From: Pseudomonadota bacterium
GTDB lineage: Bacteria; Pseudomonadota; Gammaproteobacteria; Steroidobacterales; Woeseiaceae
Assembly: GCA_022563505.1 (NCBI GenBank)
Contig: JADFNG010000009.1
Coordinates: 1-55,239, forward strand
Length of the DNA stretch: 55,239 nucleotides
Direction: 5' to 3'
Shown: in pieces, positions 28,643-37,053 of the stretch
Layout of the letters: every line of letters begins with the position of its first letter
Numbering within the stretch: position 1 is the first letter of the stretch
The notes under the pieces: generated by a model
The model's database searches: none
The model's input: the letters and a program-made list of their open reading frames with translations, nothing else
Told to the model about the DNA's origin: nothing
Translations under genes and position numbers: made by a program

Positions 28643-29218
28643 TTACTCCTGATGGCTGGCCATCTGTGCATGATCGCTGCCAGCTGCCAGGTCACTGACG
28701 AGAAACATGGTGTAAGACAACGTGAGTTTGCTGATGTCGGCCGGCAGGTCAGGATCGATAATGAAACTGACGGCCATATCCATCTCGCCGCCCGCCGGCA
28801 GTTTCTGCTGCTCAAAACAAAAACATTCAATTTTTTTCAAGTAGCGTGCCGCCCGGCCTGGAGAAACGCTCGGGACGGCTTGGCCGATGACTGCTATCCG
28901 CGCTCGATTGCGCGCATGAAATATTGCGACGTTCATCGTTCCGGGCTGCACGCGCATCTGCTGCTCAAGAGGTCGAAATTCCCACGGCATGCCTCTCGCC
29001 GCGCGGGCCAGAAATTCGATCGTCACGCTGCGGTCCGACGGCACGGCGAATCCTTCGATCTCTTCTGCCAAAGCGACTTGAGTTGAAGTTTTACCGTTTA
29101 AGCCCGTTACCTCACATATCACGTCGTAAAGCGGTACCAATGCGAAGGCGAAGCCGAACATTCCGCCTGCCAGTGCGAAAAGCAATAACGTGTGTTTTTT
29201 GTTATCGCGCCGACTCAA
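28643..29218 (-). CDS. ctaG: Cytochrome c oxidase assembly protein CtaG/Cox11
   Basis: A 191-residue copper chaperone with one N-terminal membrane helix (HTLLLFALAGGMFGFAFALV) and an Ig-like periplasmic domain ending in the copper-binding ECFCFEQQ motif. It inserts Cu-B into CoxA. The start is TTG at 29218, inside the coxA stop (CATTGAG); the longer upstream frame overlaps coxA and is out of register with homologues. Length fits Cox11 (about 190). Confidence 0.93.
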   Translation of the reverse strand: MSRRDNKKHTLLLFALAGGMFGFAFALVPLYDVICEVTGLNGKTSTQVALAEEIEGFAVPSDRSVTIEFLARAARGMPWEFRPLEQQMRVQPGTMNVAIFHARNRARIAVIGQAVPSVSPGRAARYLKKIECFCFEQQKLPAGGEMDMAVSFIIDPDLPADISKLTLSYTMFLVSDLAAGSDHAQMASHQE

Positions 29219-30813
29219 TGCACCGCATCCTCTGCAATGATGGGCGGTGTCTGAAACGTGTGCAGCGGTGCCGGCGAAGGAATGGTCCACTCCAGTCCTT
29301 CCGCACCTTCCCAAACCTGATCGGTTGCTTTGGCACCCTTGCGAATCGCTTTGATGACGATGTAGAGGAAAAGAACCTGCGTTAGCCCGAGCAGCCATGC
29401 ACCCATGCTCGACATCCTGTTGAAGTCGGCAAATTGCAAGGAGTAGTCCGGAATGCGTCGCGGCATACCGGCAAGCCCGGTGAAATGCATCGGAAAGAAG
29501 GTCAGGTTAACGGCTATTGTCGCCAGCCAGAAGTGAATTTTCCCCAGTCTCTCGTCATACATATTGCCGCACCATTTGGGCAGCCAATAGTAGACCGCTG
29601 CCATCGTGCCGAAGATGGCGCCCGGGTAAAGCACATAGTGAAAGTGTGCCACGACGAAATAAGTATCGTGGTATTGAAAATCAGCCGGCACGAGCGCCAG
29701 CATAAGGCCAGAAAAGCCACCGATGGTGAACATCATGACGAAGCCGATAGCAAATAACATCGGCGTCTCAAATGTCATCGAGCCGCGCCACATGGTGGCT
29801 ACCCAATTGAAGACTTTTACACCAGTCGGTACGGCGATCAACATCGTCAGGTACATGATTAATAGTTCAGCGAACAACGGCATGCCAGTAGTAAACATAT
29901 GGTGACCCCATACGACGAATGAGAGCACGGCGATTGATATTGTGGCGTACACCATTGAGCGGTAACCAAACAATTTTTTGCGAGCAAATGTTGGAATAAT
30001 TTGTGAAGCGATGCCGAAGCCCGGCAGAATCATGATGTAAACCTCGGGGTGCCCGAAGAACCAGAAAATGTGTTGGAACATGACCGGGTCGCCGCCTCCG
30101 GCGGCATCAAAAAAGCTAGTGCCGAAATGGCGATCGGTAAGCATCATTGTTACGACGCCGGCCAGTACCGGCATCACCATGATCAGGAGAAAAGCGGTAA
30201 TGAGCCAGGTCCAGACGAACAGCGGCATTTTCATATACGTCATGCCGGGCGCACGCATGTTGATGATGGTCACAATGATATTGATCGCACCCATGATTGA
30301 TGAGATGCCCATCAGGTGAACGCCGAGGATAAAAAAGTCAGTGCTTGGTGGGCCGTACGTCGTCGACAGTGGCGCATAGAATGTCCAGCCGAAGTTGGGC
30401 GCGCCGCCTTCCATAAAGATTGTCGACAGCAACATGGCGAAGGCAAACGGGAGCAGCCAGAAACTGAAATTGTTCATTCGCGGCAATGCCATGTCCGGCG
30501 CCCCGATCATCATGGGAATTTGCCAGTTGGCCAAACCGACGAAGGCAGGCATCACTACACCAAATACCATCAGGAGTCCGTGCAGCGTCAACACTTGATT
30601 GTAGAAAATCGGGTCGATAAACTGGATACCTGGTTCGAAAAGCTCAAGGCGCATCAACATCGCCATTGAGCCGGCGATGAAAAACAACCCGAAACTGAGC
30701 CACAGATAAAGGGTTCCGATCTCCTTGTGATTGGTCGTGAAAAGCCAGCGTGCAGCGAAAGCCAGCAGCGGGTGGCGTTGCTTATGAATGGTCTGTGCGT
30801 GTGCAACCATCAT
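29215..30813 (-). CDS. coxA: Cytochrome c oxidase subunit I
   Basis: The 532-residue heme-copper oxidase core subunit has twelve predicted helices. Key blocks are the high-spin/Cu-B segment FWFFGHPEVYIMILPGFG (His-Pro-Glu-Val-Tyr crosslink), VWGHHMFTTG with the two Cu-B His, and HFHYVLYPG with the heme ligands. The YMI...Glu in HPEVY context marks an A1-type (D-channel) oxidase. It reduces O2 to water and pumps protons. It overlaps coxB by 4 bp and the ctaG start by 4 bp. Confidence 0.98.
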   Translation of the reverse strand: MMVAHAQTIHKQRHPLLAFAARWLFTTNHKEIGTLYLWLSFGLFFIAGSMAMLMRLELFEPGIQFIDPIFYNQVLTLHGLLMVFGVVMPAFVGLANWQIPMMIGAPDMALPRMNNFSFWLLPFAFAMLLSTIFMEGGAPNFGWTFYAPLSTTYGPPSTDFFILGVHLMGISSIMGAINIIVTIINMRAPGMTYMKMPLFVWTWLITAFLLIMVMPVLAGVVTMMLTDRHFGTSFFDAAGGGDPVMFQHIFWFFGHPEVYIMILPGFGIASQIIPTFARKKLFGYRSMVYATISIAVLSFVVWGHHMFTTGMPLFAELLIMYLTMLIAVPTGVKVFNWVATMWRGSMTFETPMLFAIGFVMMFTIGGFSGLMLALVPADFQYHDTYFVVAHFHYVLYPGAIFGTMAAVYYWLPKWCGNMYDERLGKIHFWLATIAVNLTFFPMHFTGLAGMPRRIPDYSLQFADFNRMSSMGAWLLGLTQVLFLYIVIKAIRKGAKATDQVWEGAEGLEWTIPSPAPLHTFQTPPIIAEDAVH

Positions 30814-31943
30814 CGAGCCTCATACACAGTTATGGGTTGAATAATGTCGTCAGTATTGTTATTCCAGCTATTGCGCTCATAGGTGATGACGGCGGCAATT
30901 TCGAGGTCGGACAATTGCGGTGCCCATGCCTGCATTTCGGTATCGGCTTTGCCTTCCATGACTCGGCCAAGATGGTCCTCGATAGCGCCAGTGGCGATTT
31001 CGCTGCCAGACAGTGCAGGGTACTTGTCCCCCTGTCCCATGCCGTCACGTTCGTGGCAAGTCGCGCAGTGTTTAACGAAGGTGGCCTCTCCAATGGTCAG
31101 CAGTTCGTTCATCGTCCAGGTCTTGGCGCGGGCAGCGACGGCGGCTTCTCCTGCCAGTTCTGCAGCAATCCTCTGGCTTTCGATCCAGGCATCGAATTCC
31201 GCCTCGGGTCGAACGTCTACCACGATAGGCATGTAGGCGTGTTTCAAGCCACACAATTCAGCGCATTGGCCACGAAAAATTCCAGTGACGGGAATGCGAG
31301 TCCAGGCTTCGTTGATGAACCCCGGAATGGCGTCCTGTTTCACCGCGAAATCGGGTAGCCACCACGAATGAATAACATCGTCGGCGGTGACTAGAAAGCG
31401 AATTTTCTTGTTGGTGGGAAGTACCAGAGGGTTGTCAACCTCAAGCAAATAATACTCTCCCTTGGGCTCAAGATTATCGATCTGTTCCTGGGGCGTGGCG
31501 ATGTTGCTGTAAAAACTGATGCCCGAATCCAGATATTTGTAATGCCACTTCCATTGCGATGCGGTAATCAGCACCGTCATATCGGAATCTTCGTTGTCTT
31601 CGATATCACGCAATGCAGTCGTGGCCGGTATCGCCATCGCAACAAGAATGAGAATCGGCACGAGGGTCCAGATAATTTCGACCGTCAGGCTTTCGCTAAA
31701 TGTTGCAGGTACGGGATTTCGTGATCGACGATGAGCGAACATCGAATAAAACATAACGCCGAATACGAGGAGGCCGATAATAATGCAGACCCACAAACCC
31801 ATTTGATGAATTTGCTGGACACGCACGCTCATCTCGGTGATGCCTGGGCGCATGTTGAATTTTGAGGCAAGTGCGGCGTGCGGCACGCTCCACACAATCA
31901 GGACACACAGGCCGCTCTTGAGCCCGCCGGCTAAAGAAGTCAT
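30810..31943 (-). CDS. coxB: Cytochrome c oxidase subunit II with fused C-terminal cytochrome c (caa3 type)
   Basis: The 377-residue protein has a signal peptide, two membrane helices (about 45-67 and 85-107), a cupredoxin domain with the Cu-A ligands in CAELCGLKHAYM, and a C-terminal class I cytochrome c domain with heme site CATCH and the DGMGQGDKYPALSGS surround. The fused cytochrome makes this a caa3-type oxidase that can accept electrons directly from a neighbouring complex such as ACIII. First gene of coxB-coxA-ctaG-coxC. Confidence 0.96.
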   Translation of the reverse strand: MTSLAGGLKSGLCVLIVWSVPHAALASKFNMRPGITEMSVRVQQIHQMGLWVCIIIGLLVFGVMFYSMFAHRRSRNPVPATFSESLTVEIIWTLVPILILVAMAIPATTALRDIEDNEDSDMTVLITASQWKWHYKYLDSGISFYSNIATPQEQIDNLEPKGEYYLLEVDNPLVLPTNKKIRFLVTADDVIHSWWLPDFAVKQDAIPGFINEAWTRIPVTGIFRGQCAELCGLKHAYMPIVVDVRPEAEFDAWIESQRIAAELAGEAAVAARAKTWTMNELLTIGEATFVKHCATCHERDGMGQGDKYPALSGSEIATGAIEDHLGRVMEGKADTEMQAWAPQLSDLEIAAVITYERNSWNNNTDDIIQPITVYEAR

Positions 31944-32237
31944 GCTTCTTGCCGCACTTTACTTGAGGGTGTTCGCAACGATGCCCCCTGGTTCTTTTTT
32001 TAAGCTTGCGCTTAGGTAGGTGGTTTAAATGCTTCAATCTCAGTTCAAGCAACAAAAAGTCTTGCTTACGTCAACGGCAGATGATTCGCCCCGTCCTTAG
32101 GTGTTTTCACTCATTGTTGCGATGTTATTTTTTCTTTAAACTCCCTTGAGCCGTGTCGTGCTTTGACATTAGCATAGGCCAAAAATTAAGCGGATGAAAG
32201 CTGGTAGTCCATCAAACCTACCTTGTTGGACTACTAG
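31944..32237. other. Gene-free region upstream of the cox operon
   Basis: About 294 bp with no credible gene. It must hold the cox promoter (minus strand); a TTGACG reading on the minus strand near 32070 is the best -35-like sequence, without a clear -10. At 32204-32234 an imperfect hairpin (GTAGTCCA arm pairing with TGGACTAC, extended by CAA/TTG) lies just past the stop of the exported protein gene and could end its transcript, but no T-run follows. Confidence 0.45.
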
Positions 32238-32648
32238 TTAACGCTGAAGCTCAATAACTGTTCGTAACTGATTGTTTCCGTCCCAGTCACGGTATCGAAT
32301 TGCTGCGGATCGTTCGACCGGCCCATGCCAGTGGCCCTGGTCAACCAGCAAAAATGTGTCGCCATCGATCTTTGCCTGCCGGGGGACGCCGTTCCAGTCG
32401 GTAAATGCGATGCTCGCATTTGAGTGACGTTTCCAGTCAGTCTGGTTTTGTGGCACAAGATTGAATTTGTCGCCATGAATTCGCGCCGTCCATTTTTCAT
32501 TGTTCCAGGCGACAAAGCCCATGGTGTCTTGCGCCCAGGCCTTGTTAATCGGTGGCGTACCGGTATCGGCGGTTACGCTGTACGCGATTCTTGCAGCCGA
32601 AATAACAATAAATCCGGCGGTCAAAAGACCTAACAATATTCTTGTCAT
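32238..32648 (-). CDS. Exported protein of unknown function
   Basis: From ATG at 32648, with a strong GAGGAGA upstream, the product has 136 residues. An N-terminal hydrophobic stretch (ILLGLLTAGFIVISAARIAY) is a signal peptide or anchor. The mature part is rich in Trp, Asn and Asp with two similar strands (WNNEKWTARIHGDKFNLVPQ and DWNGVPRQAKIDGDTFLLVD), suggesting an internal repeat of a beta-sandwich unit. No family recognised. It stands alone between cox and rnpB. The longer open frame upstream is rejected because it runs past the signal peptide. Confidence 0.65.
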   Translation of the reverse strand: MTRILLGLLTAGFIVISAARIAYSVTADTGTPPINKAWAQDTMGFVAWNNEKWTARIHGDKFNLVPQNQTDWKRHSNASIAFTDWNGVPRQAKIDGDTFLLVDQGHWHGPVERSAAIRYRDWDGNNQLRTVIELQR

Positions 32649-32829
32649 AGATCTCTCCTCACTCCTGGCTGGCTTACGTGACTTGCGAGCGCCCGCTTTC
32701 GCCAGCGCGGGCACCATGCTACCGCAATCCCGGTCCATTCCAAAACGGCGGTCACGGTGCAGGTCACGCGCTTCGGCCGGTACCCTAAAAAGGGTGAGCC
32801 CTGCATGCAAAGTGCGCTGTGCGCTCTTT

Positions 32830-32861
32830 TTGCTATCAAATGAGCGTTATTTCGCTAGAAT
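32830..32861 (+). promoter_or_regulatory. Candidate rnpB promoter
   Basis: TAGAAT at 32856-32861 stands about 8 bp before the expected 5' end of RNase P RNA. The best -35 is TTGCTA at 32830-32835, with an over-long 20-bp spacer, so only the -10 call is reasonable. Confidence 0.4.
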
Positions 32862-32869
32862 AGGCCCTT

Positions 32870-33260
32870 GAGAAGGCAAGAGTCGGCCAGGCAATCGCCG
32901 TTCGCGTTGTAATGACACGGGTGGAGGAAAGTCCGGGCTCCTTCGGACACGGCGCCAGGTAACGCCTGGAGGGCGCGAGCCCATGGCAAGTGCAACAGAA
33001 AATATACCGCCTAAGCACCCTCGGGTGCCGGTAAGGTTGAAATGGTGCGGTAAGAGCGCACCGCGCGGGTGGTAACACTCCGTGGCAAGGTAAACCCCGT
33101 CGGGAGCAAGACCAAATAGGGGAGTATGCGACCTCGTTGTCGCGCCGCCGGTTCCGAGCGGACTCCCGGGTAGGTTGCTTGAGGCAGTCGGCGACGGCTG
33201 TCCCAGATGAATGATTGCCCTACGACAGAACCCGGCTTACGGCCGGCTCTTACCTTCTCG
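32870..33260 (+). ncRNA. rnpB: RNase P RNA (bacterial type A)
   Basis: The conserved core elements of M1-type RNA appear in order: GGAGGAAAGTCCGGGCTCC (from 32927), GCCAGGTAACGCCTGG, GTGCAACAGAAA, the GGTGCGGTAAGAGCGCACCG block, GGTAACACTCCGTGG, GAGCAAGACCAAATAGG, GGGTAGGTTGCTTGAGGC and the 3' ACGACAGAACCCGGCTTA. The ends pair as a long P1 helix, 32870-32887 with 33242-33259, which sets the borders. It is the catalytic RNA that trims tRNA 5' leaders. No clear terminator follows; the 3' end is probably processed. Confidence 0.97.
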
Positions 33261-33531
33261 ATACTGGTCTTGAAATTAGTGTTTGCAATCATAATGTTAT
33301 GAACAAAATCTCGTGATGGAATGGAAAATCCGCGCGAACCCCATGCGGCCGGTGCGCTGGGCTGCTGCAGGCCGCGGTGTCGCGGTGTTGCGACCTGTTG
33401 GTCAGTATATTTCGAGATAATGCTCCTAACTGTTTGATTTGCTGTTTCAATTCCTTGCCACAATTCGCCCGAATTTGGCCACGGTATAGCCCCTAAGTCC
33501 CTGTAGAACAACAATTATTCAAATTTGTCGG
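33261..33531. other. Region between rnpB and the mra promoter
   Basis: About 270 bp with no gene seen. It holds a short tandem of CGCGGTGT near 33373-33388 and a small GACC-TGTT-GGTC hairpin near 33392-33403. The minus-strand frame that covers it also runs through rnpB and is not real. Confidence 0.5.
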
Positions 33532-33560
33532 TTGACGCTGCCGGAAGCCCCTAATATAGT
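33532..33560 (+). promoter_or_regulatory. Promoter of the mra/dcw cluster
   Basis: TTGACG (33532-33537), a 17-bp spacer and TATAGT (33555-33560) form a good sigma-70 promoter. Transcription would start near 33567, inside the MraZ box array, which explains repression by MraZ. The predicted start also rules out the GTG at 33569 as the mraZ start. Confidence 0.75.
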
Positions 33561-33604
33561 GGCAAGAAGTGGAGAAAAGTGGGAGGAGATGGGCTGAGTT
33601 GGCA
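33560..33604 (+). promoter_or_regulatory. MraZ operator: five TGG boxes at 10-bp spacing
   Basis: TGGCA, TGGAG, TGGGA, TGGGC and TGGCA begin at 33560, 33570, 33580, 33590 and 33600, each separated by five bases. MraZ is known to bind short arrays of TGGGN repeats with this period upstream of its own gene; E. coli has three. The first box overlaps the last base of the -10. Autorepression of mraZ and the downstream cell-division genes is expected. Confidence 0.8.
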
Positions 33605-33634
33605 TATGCAAGCGAAGGTCATCCAATAAGAAAC

Positions 33635-34084
33635 GTGTTCCGTGGGGCTACCAAAGTGACGTTAGATGCCAAAGGGCGTCTGGCTATTCCGAGCCGTTAC
33701 CGGGCGCGGCTGGCCGAGTGTTGCGGCGGACAACTGGTGGCCACCGTGGACAGAGATTACTGCCTCTTGATTTACCCGTTTCCGGAATGGGAAATCATCG
33801 AGCAGAAACTGGTGGCGTTGCCGAGCCTGAATCGACAGGCGAGGCGGCTGCAACGTCTTATGGTTGGTTATGCGACCGAACTCGAAATCGATGGTCACGG
33901 GCGAATCCTGTTGCCGATCGAGCTTAGAGAATTTGCCGGGCTGACAAAACAGGCGATCCTGCTCGGTCAGGGCAACAAGTTCGAACTGTGGGATGAAGAA
34001 AGCTGGAATGAGAAGAGAGATTCATGGCTCAACGCAGATGACGATGTTGATCTGCCGGCGGAGCTTGAGTCGCTCTCTTTGTAG
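33635..34084 (+). CDS. mraZ: Transcriptional regulator MraZ
   Basis: The 149-residue protein has two AbrB-like swapped-hairpin repeats, each with the DxxGR signature ([10 protein letters not shown] at about residues 8-17 and [10 protein letters not shown] at about 88-97). It begins FRGATKVTL right after the GTG at 33635, as in E. coli (152 residues). The upstream in-frame GTG lies in the operator and is rejected. MraZ binds the box array as a ring-shaped oligomer and represses the dcw operon. rsmH follows after four bases. Confidence 0.95.
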   Translation: MFRGATKVTLDAKGRLAIPSRYRARLAECCGGQLVATVDRDYCLLIYPFPEWEIIEQKLVALPSLNRQARRLQRLMVGYATELEIDGHGRILLPIELREFAGLTKQAILLGQGNKFELWDEESWNEKRDSWLNADDDVDLPAELESLSL

Positions 34085-34088
34085 TCTG

Positions 34089-35033
34089 GTGAGTGCAGGC
34101 AGGAGCGGCACTGAAAAGCACATACCGGTTCTCTTGCAAACAGTACTAGATGGGCTGCGCATCAGGCCAAACGGTATTTACATAGACGGGACGTTCGGCC
34201 GCGGGGGGCACAGCAGCGCGATCTTGCAGTTATTGGGGCCCGAGGGTCGATTGTTGGCGATTGATCGTGACCCGCAGGCCATTGCGGAAGCAAGTGAAAC
34301 GCTCATTGGTGATCCGCGGTTTGAATTAATAAGGGGCGAAATTGCGGAACTCAAAAATATTGCGATCGAAAGGCATCTGCTCGGCAAAGTGGATGGACTG
34401 TTACTCGACCTCGGGGTCTCATCGCCGCAACTGGATGAAGCCGGTCGCGGCTTCAGCTTTCGGACGGATGGACCACTTGACATGCGAATGGACCCGACCT
34501 CGGGTCAGGGAGCAGCGCAGTGGCTGGCAACCGTGGACGAAAAGGAACTGAGGAAAGTGTTGTTCGAATACGGCGAGGAAAGATCTGCCGGGCGAATTGC
34601 GGCCGCCATCGTCACTGCGCGCCAGCAGAAACCGATTCGACGTACGGTCGAGTTGGCCAATATCGTTGCTGCCGTGGTGCCGCAACGAGGGCGGCGCAAA
34701 CATCCGGCGACAAAAACGTTTCAGGCGATTCGAATCCGTGTCAATGACGAGTTAGGACAGCTCGATGCAGCGCTTGAGGCCAGCCTTGATCTACTCAATA
34801 GAGGTGGCCGGCTTTGCGTCATCAGTTTTCATTCGCTGGAGGATCGACCCGTAAAACGATTCATGCGAAATGCATCGAAAGTGCCGGAACAATACCGCGG
34901 CATGCCGGATATTCCACAGGAATTCATGCCGCCATTGAAGCTCGTCGGCAAGGCTGTGAGTGCGTCGGAGGACGAGGTCGCGACCAATGTGCGCAGTCGC
35001 AGTGCTCACTTGAGACTCGCGGAGCGCATCTGA
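34089..35033 (+). CDS. rsmH: 16S rRNA (cytosine-1402 N4) methyltransferase RsmH
   Basis: The 314-residue SAM-dependent enzyme has the motif I block [17 protein letters not shown] and DRDPQAI, and the C-terminal [13 protein letters not shown] signature. It methylates the base of C1402, the same nucleotide whose ribose is methylated by RsmI, encoded 16 kb away. The start is GTG at 34089 ([16 protein letters not shown]); the open frame before it lies within mraZ. Its stop overlaps the ftsL start (TGATG). Confidence 0.95.
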   Translation: MSAGRSGTEKHIPVLLQTVLDGLRIRPNGIYIDGTFGRGGHSSAILQLLGPEGRLLAIDRDPQAIAEASETLIGDPRFELIRGEIAELKNIAIERHLLGKVDGLLLDLGVSSPQLDEAGRGFSFRTDGPLDMRMDPTSGQGAAQWLATVDEKELRKVLFEYGEERSAGRIAAAIVTARQQKPIRRTVELANIVAAVVPQRGRRKHPATKTFQAIRIRVNDELGQLDAALEASLDLLNRGGRLCVISFHSLEDRPVKRFMRNASKVPEQYRGMPDIPQEFMPPLKLVGKAVSASEDEVATNVRSRSAHLRLAERI

Positions 35034-35329
35034 TGGAGATGATGACAAAGCGACAACCGGTATTGCTGACATTGGTATTCGCCATCGTTTGTGTCATTTC
35101 GGCCGTGGCCGTCATTTATACGAAACATGAGTCGCGCAAATTATTTGTCAGCCTGGAGCAGTTAAACGCAGAACGGGATGCGCTCAACATCGAGTGGGGA
35201 CAGTTGCAGATCGAACAAAGCACCTGGGCGACACATGCGCGAATTGAGCAAGTGGCTACCGATGAGTTGTCCTTGTCCCGGCCGAATGCGCGCCAGCTGA
35301 ATGTGATCGCGAGGCGAACGAGTCCATGA
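35033..35329 (+). CDS. ftsL: Cell division protein FtsL
   Basis: A 98-residue bitopic protein: short cytoplasmic tail, one membrane helix (about 10-30, VLLTLVFAIVCVISAVAVIY) and a periplasmic coiled coil (residues 40-75). FtsL pairs with FtsB and FtsQ and activates FtsWI. Start ATG at 35033 overlaps the rsmH stop; the stop overlaps ftsI by 4 bp. Sequence conservation is low, so position is part of the evidence. Confidence 0.93.
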   Translation: MEMMTKRQPVLLTLVFAIVCVISAVAVIYTKHESRKLFVSLEQLNAERDALNIEWGQLQIEQSTWATHARIEQVATDELSLSRPNARQLNVIARRTSP

Positions 35330-37053
35330 GTCGAGGCGCCGAAACCAAAGAACAAATTGCCCGACGATTTGTTGCGCGTTCTGTATGTGTGTGGGTGTTT
35401 TTCGCTTTTGCCGCAATGTCTTTACTTGCTCGTGCCGTGCATCTTCAGGTTCTCAACAAGGACTTTCTTAATCAACAAGCCGATACGCGGCATCTGCGCA
35501 TCGAAAAAATTAGCGCCCACCGCGGGTCTATTACCGACCGCAACGGAGAGCCACTGGCGATCAGCACACCGGTCGATAGCGTTTGGGCCAACCCCAAGAA
35601 ACTCGCTACTGCCGTAGACCGGGTTGGGCAGCTCGCAGAAGCCCTCCAGTTGGACTCGCAGGCATTGATGCGCAAGATCACTCGATCGATGGACAAGGAA
35701 TTTATTTACCTCAAGCGCCATCTTGACCCGGATCAGGCGCACCGAGTGATGGCGTTGAAGCTCCCGGGTGTCAATGTGCAGCGGGAGTATCGGCGTTATT
35801 ACCCGTCGGGCGAAGTGACCGGACATCTGGTCGGATTCACAAACATTGATGACGATGGTCAGGAAGGGCTTGAACTGGCCTTTAATCACTGGTTGAGCGG
35901 TGAATCGGGTGCCAAGCGAGTCCTCAAGGATCGACTCGGCCGGTCCGTGGAGGACGTCGAAAGCATCCGCCCTTCGCGCCCCGGGCAGGATCTGCGGATC
36001 AGTATCGATCTCAGGTTGCAGTACCTGGCATACCGAACGCTGAAGGCTGCCATCCAGCGTTTCAATGCTGACTCCGGATCGATTGTCATGCTGGATGTGC
36101 GCACGGGCGAAGTGCTGGCGATGGTAAATCAGCCGACCTACAATCCGAACGACCGCTCCCAGTATTCTGCGGCGCGCTACCGCAATCGCGCAATCACGGA
36201 TATCTTCGAACCCGGTTCGAGCATAAAACCGCTGATTATGGCGGCAGCGCTGGAAAGCGGCGACTATCGGCCCAGCAGTATCGTCGATACCTCGCCGGGG
36301 TATGTGGTCGTTGGGCCAAAAAAAATCAAGGACAGTCGCAACCTCGGTCGCATCAGTCTCACGACGATTTTGGCGCGTTCCTCCAATGTGGGCATGACCC
36401 GGGTTGCAATGTCGCTGGAGCCTGAACAGCTTTGGACGACGATGACGCGTTTTGGCCTGGGCTCGCTCACGGCCAGCGGCTTCCCGGGTGAGTCAGCGGG
36501 CTTGTTGACTCATTACAGTCACTGGCAGCCGGTTAGTCAGGCGACGCTTTCTTACGGTTACGGTGTTTCGGTGACACCCTTGCAACTGGCGCAGGCGTAT
36601 GCCGCGTTGGGCAGCGATGGAATCATTCGTCCCATTTCTCTGATTGCGCTGGACCAACCGAGCGAGGGTAAGCGCATATTGCGGCCGGAAACGGCGCGTG
36701 CGGTACGCCGTATGCTGGAAGATGTCGTGCGACCCGGCGGTACCGGTACCAAAGCGAGCGTTGCTGGCTATCGTATTGCGGGCAAAACCGGTACGGCCTG
36801 GAAGTCTGCCGTCGGAGGCTACTCCGAGGACAGGTACTTCTCCATTTTTGCCGGGCTGGCGCCTGCAAGTGACCCTCGTCTCGTCGCCGTCGTCGTTATC
36901 GATGAACCCAAAGGGGACCTCTACTACGGCAGCGATGTTGCTGCACCGGTATTTGCCGACGTGATGTCCGAATCGTTACGTCTTCTCGCGGTGCCGCCCG
37001 ACGCATTGCCGGCGAGCGATTCTCTCGACCTGATGCAGGCAATGAGTCAATGA
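35326..37053 (+). CDS. ftsI: Peptidoglycan D,D-transpeptidase FtsI (PBP3)
   Basis: The 575-residue class B PBP has one N-terminal membrane helix (about 20-40), a pedestal dimerisation domain (HRGSITDRNGEPLA), and a transpeptidase domain with SSIK (active Ser298), SSN at 352-354 and KTGT at 487-490. It crosslinks septal peptidoglycan with FtsW and is the target of PBP3-specific beta-lactams. It overlaps ftsL and murE by 4 bp each. Confidence 0.98.
   Translation: MSRGAETKEQIARRFVARSVCVWVFFAFAAMSLLARAVHLQVLNKDFLNQQADTRHLRIEKISAHRGSITDRNGEPLAISTPVDSVWANPKKLATAVDRVGQLAEALQLDSQALMRKITRSMDKEFIYLKRHLDPDQAHRVMALKLPGVNVQREYRRYYPSGEVTGHLVGFTNIDDDGQEGLELAFNHWLSGESGAKRVLKDRLGRSVEDVESIRPSRPGQDLRISIDLRLQYLAYRTLKAAIQRFNADSGSIVMLDVRTGEVLAMVNQPTYNPNDRSQYSAARYRNRAITDIFEPGSSIKPLIMAAALESGDYRPSSIVDTSPGYVVVGPKKIKDSRNLGRISLTTILARSSNVGMTRVAMSLEPEQLWTTMTRFGLGSLTASGFPGESAGLLTHYSHWQPVSQATLSYGYGVSVTPLQLAQAYAALGSDGIIRPISLIALDQPSEGKRILRPETARAVRRMLEDVVRPGGTGTKASVAGYRIAGKTGTAWKSAVGGYSEDRYFSIFAGLAPASDPRLVAVVVIDEPKGDLYYGSDVAAPVFADVMSESLRLLAVPPDALPASDSLDLMQAMSQ

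Noticed and set aside
33256-33420. Inverted repeat bordering the rnpB-mraZ gap
   Set aside because: Only about a dozen bases match with gaps, and the left end belongs to the RNase P P1 helix.
33011-33514. 167-codon minus-strand frame
   Set aside because: Runs through the RNase P RNA core and the mra upstream region.
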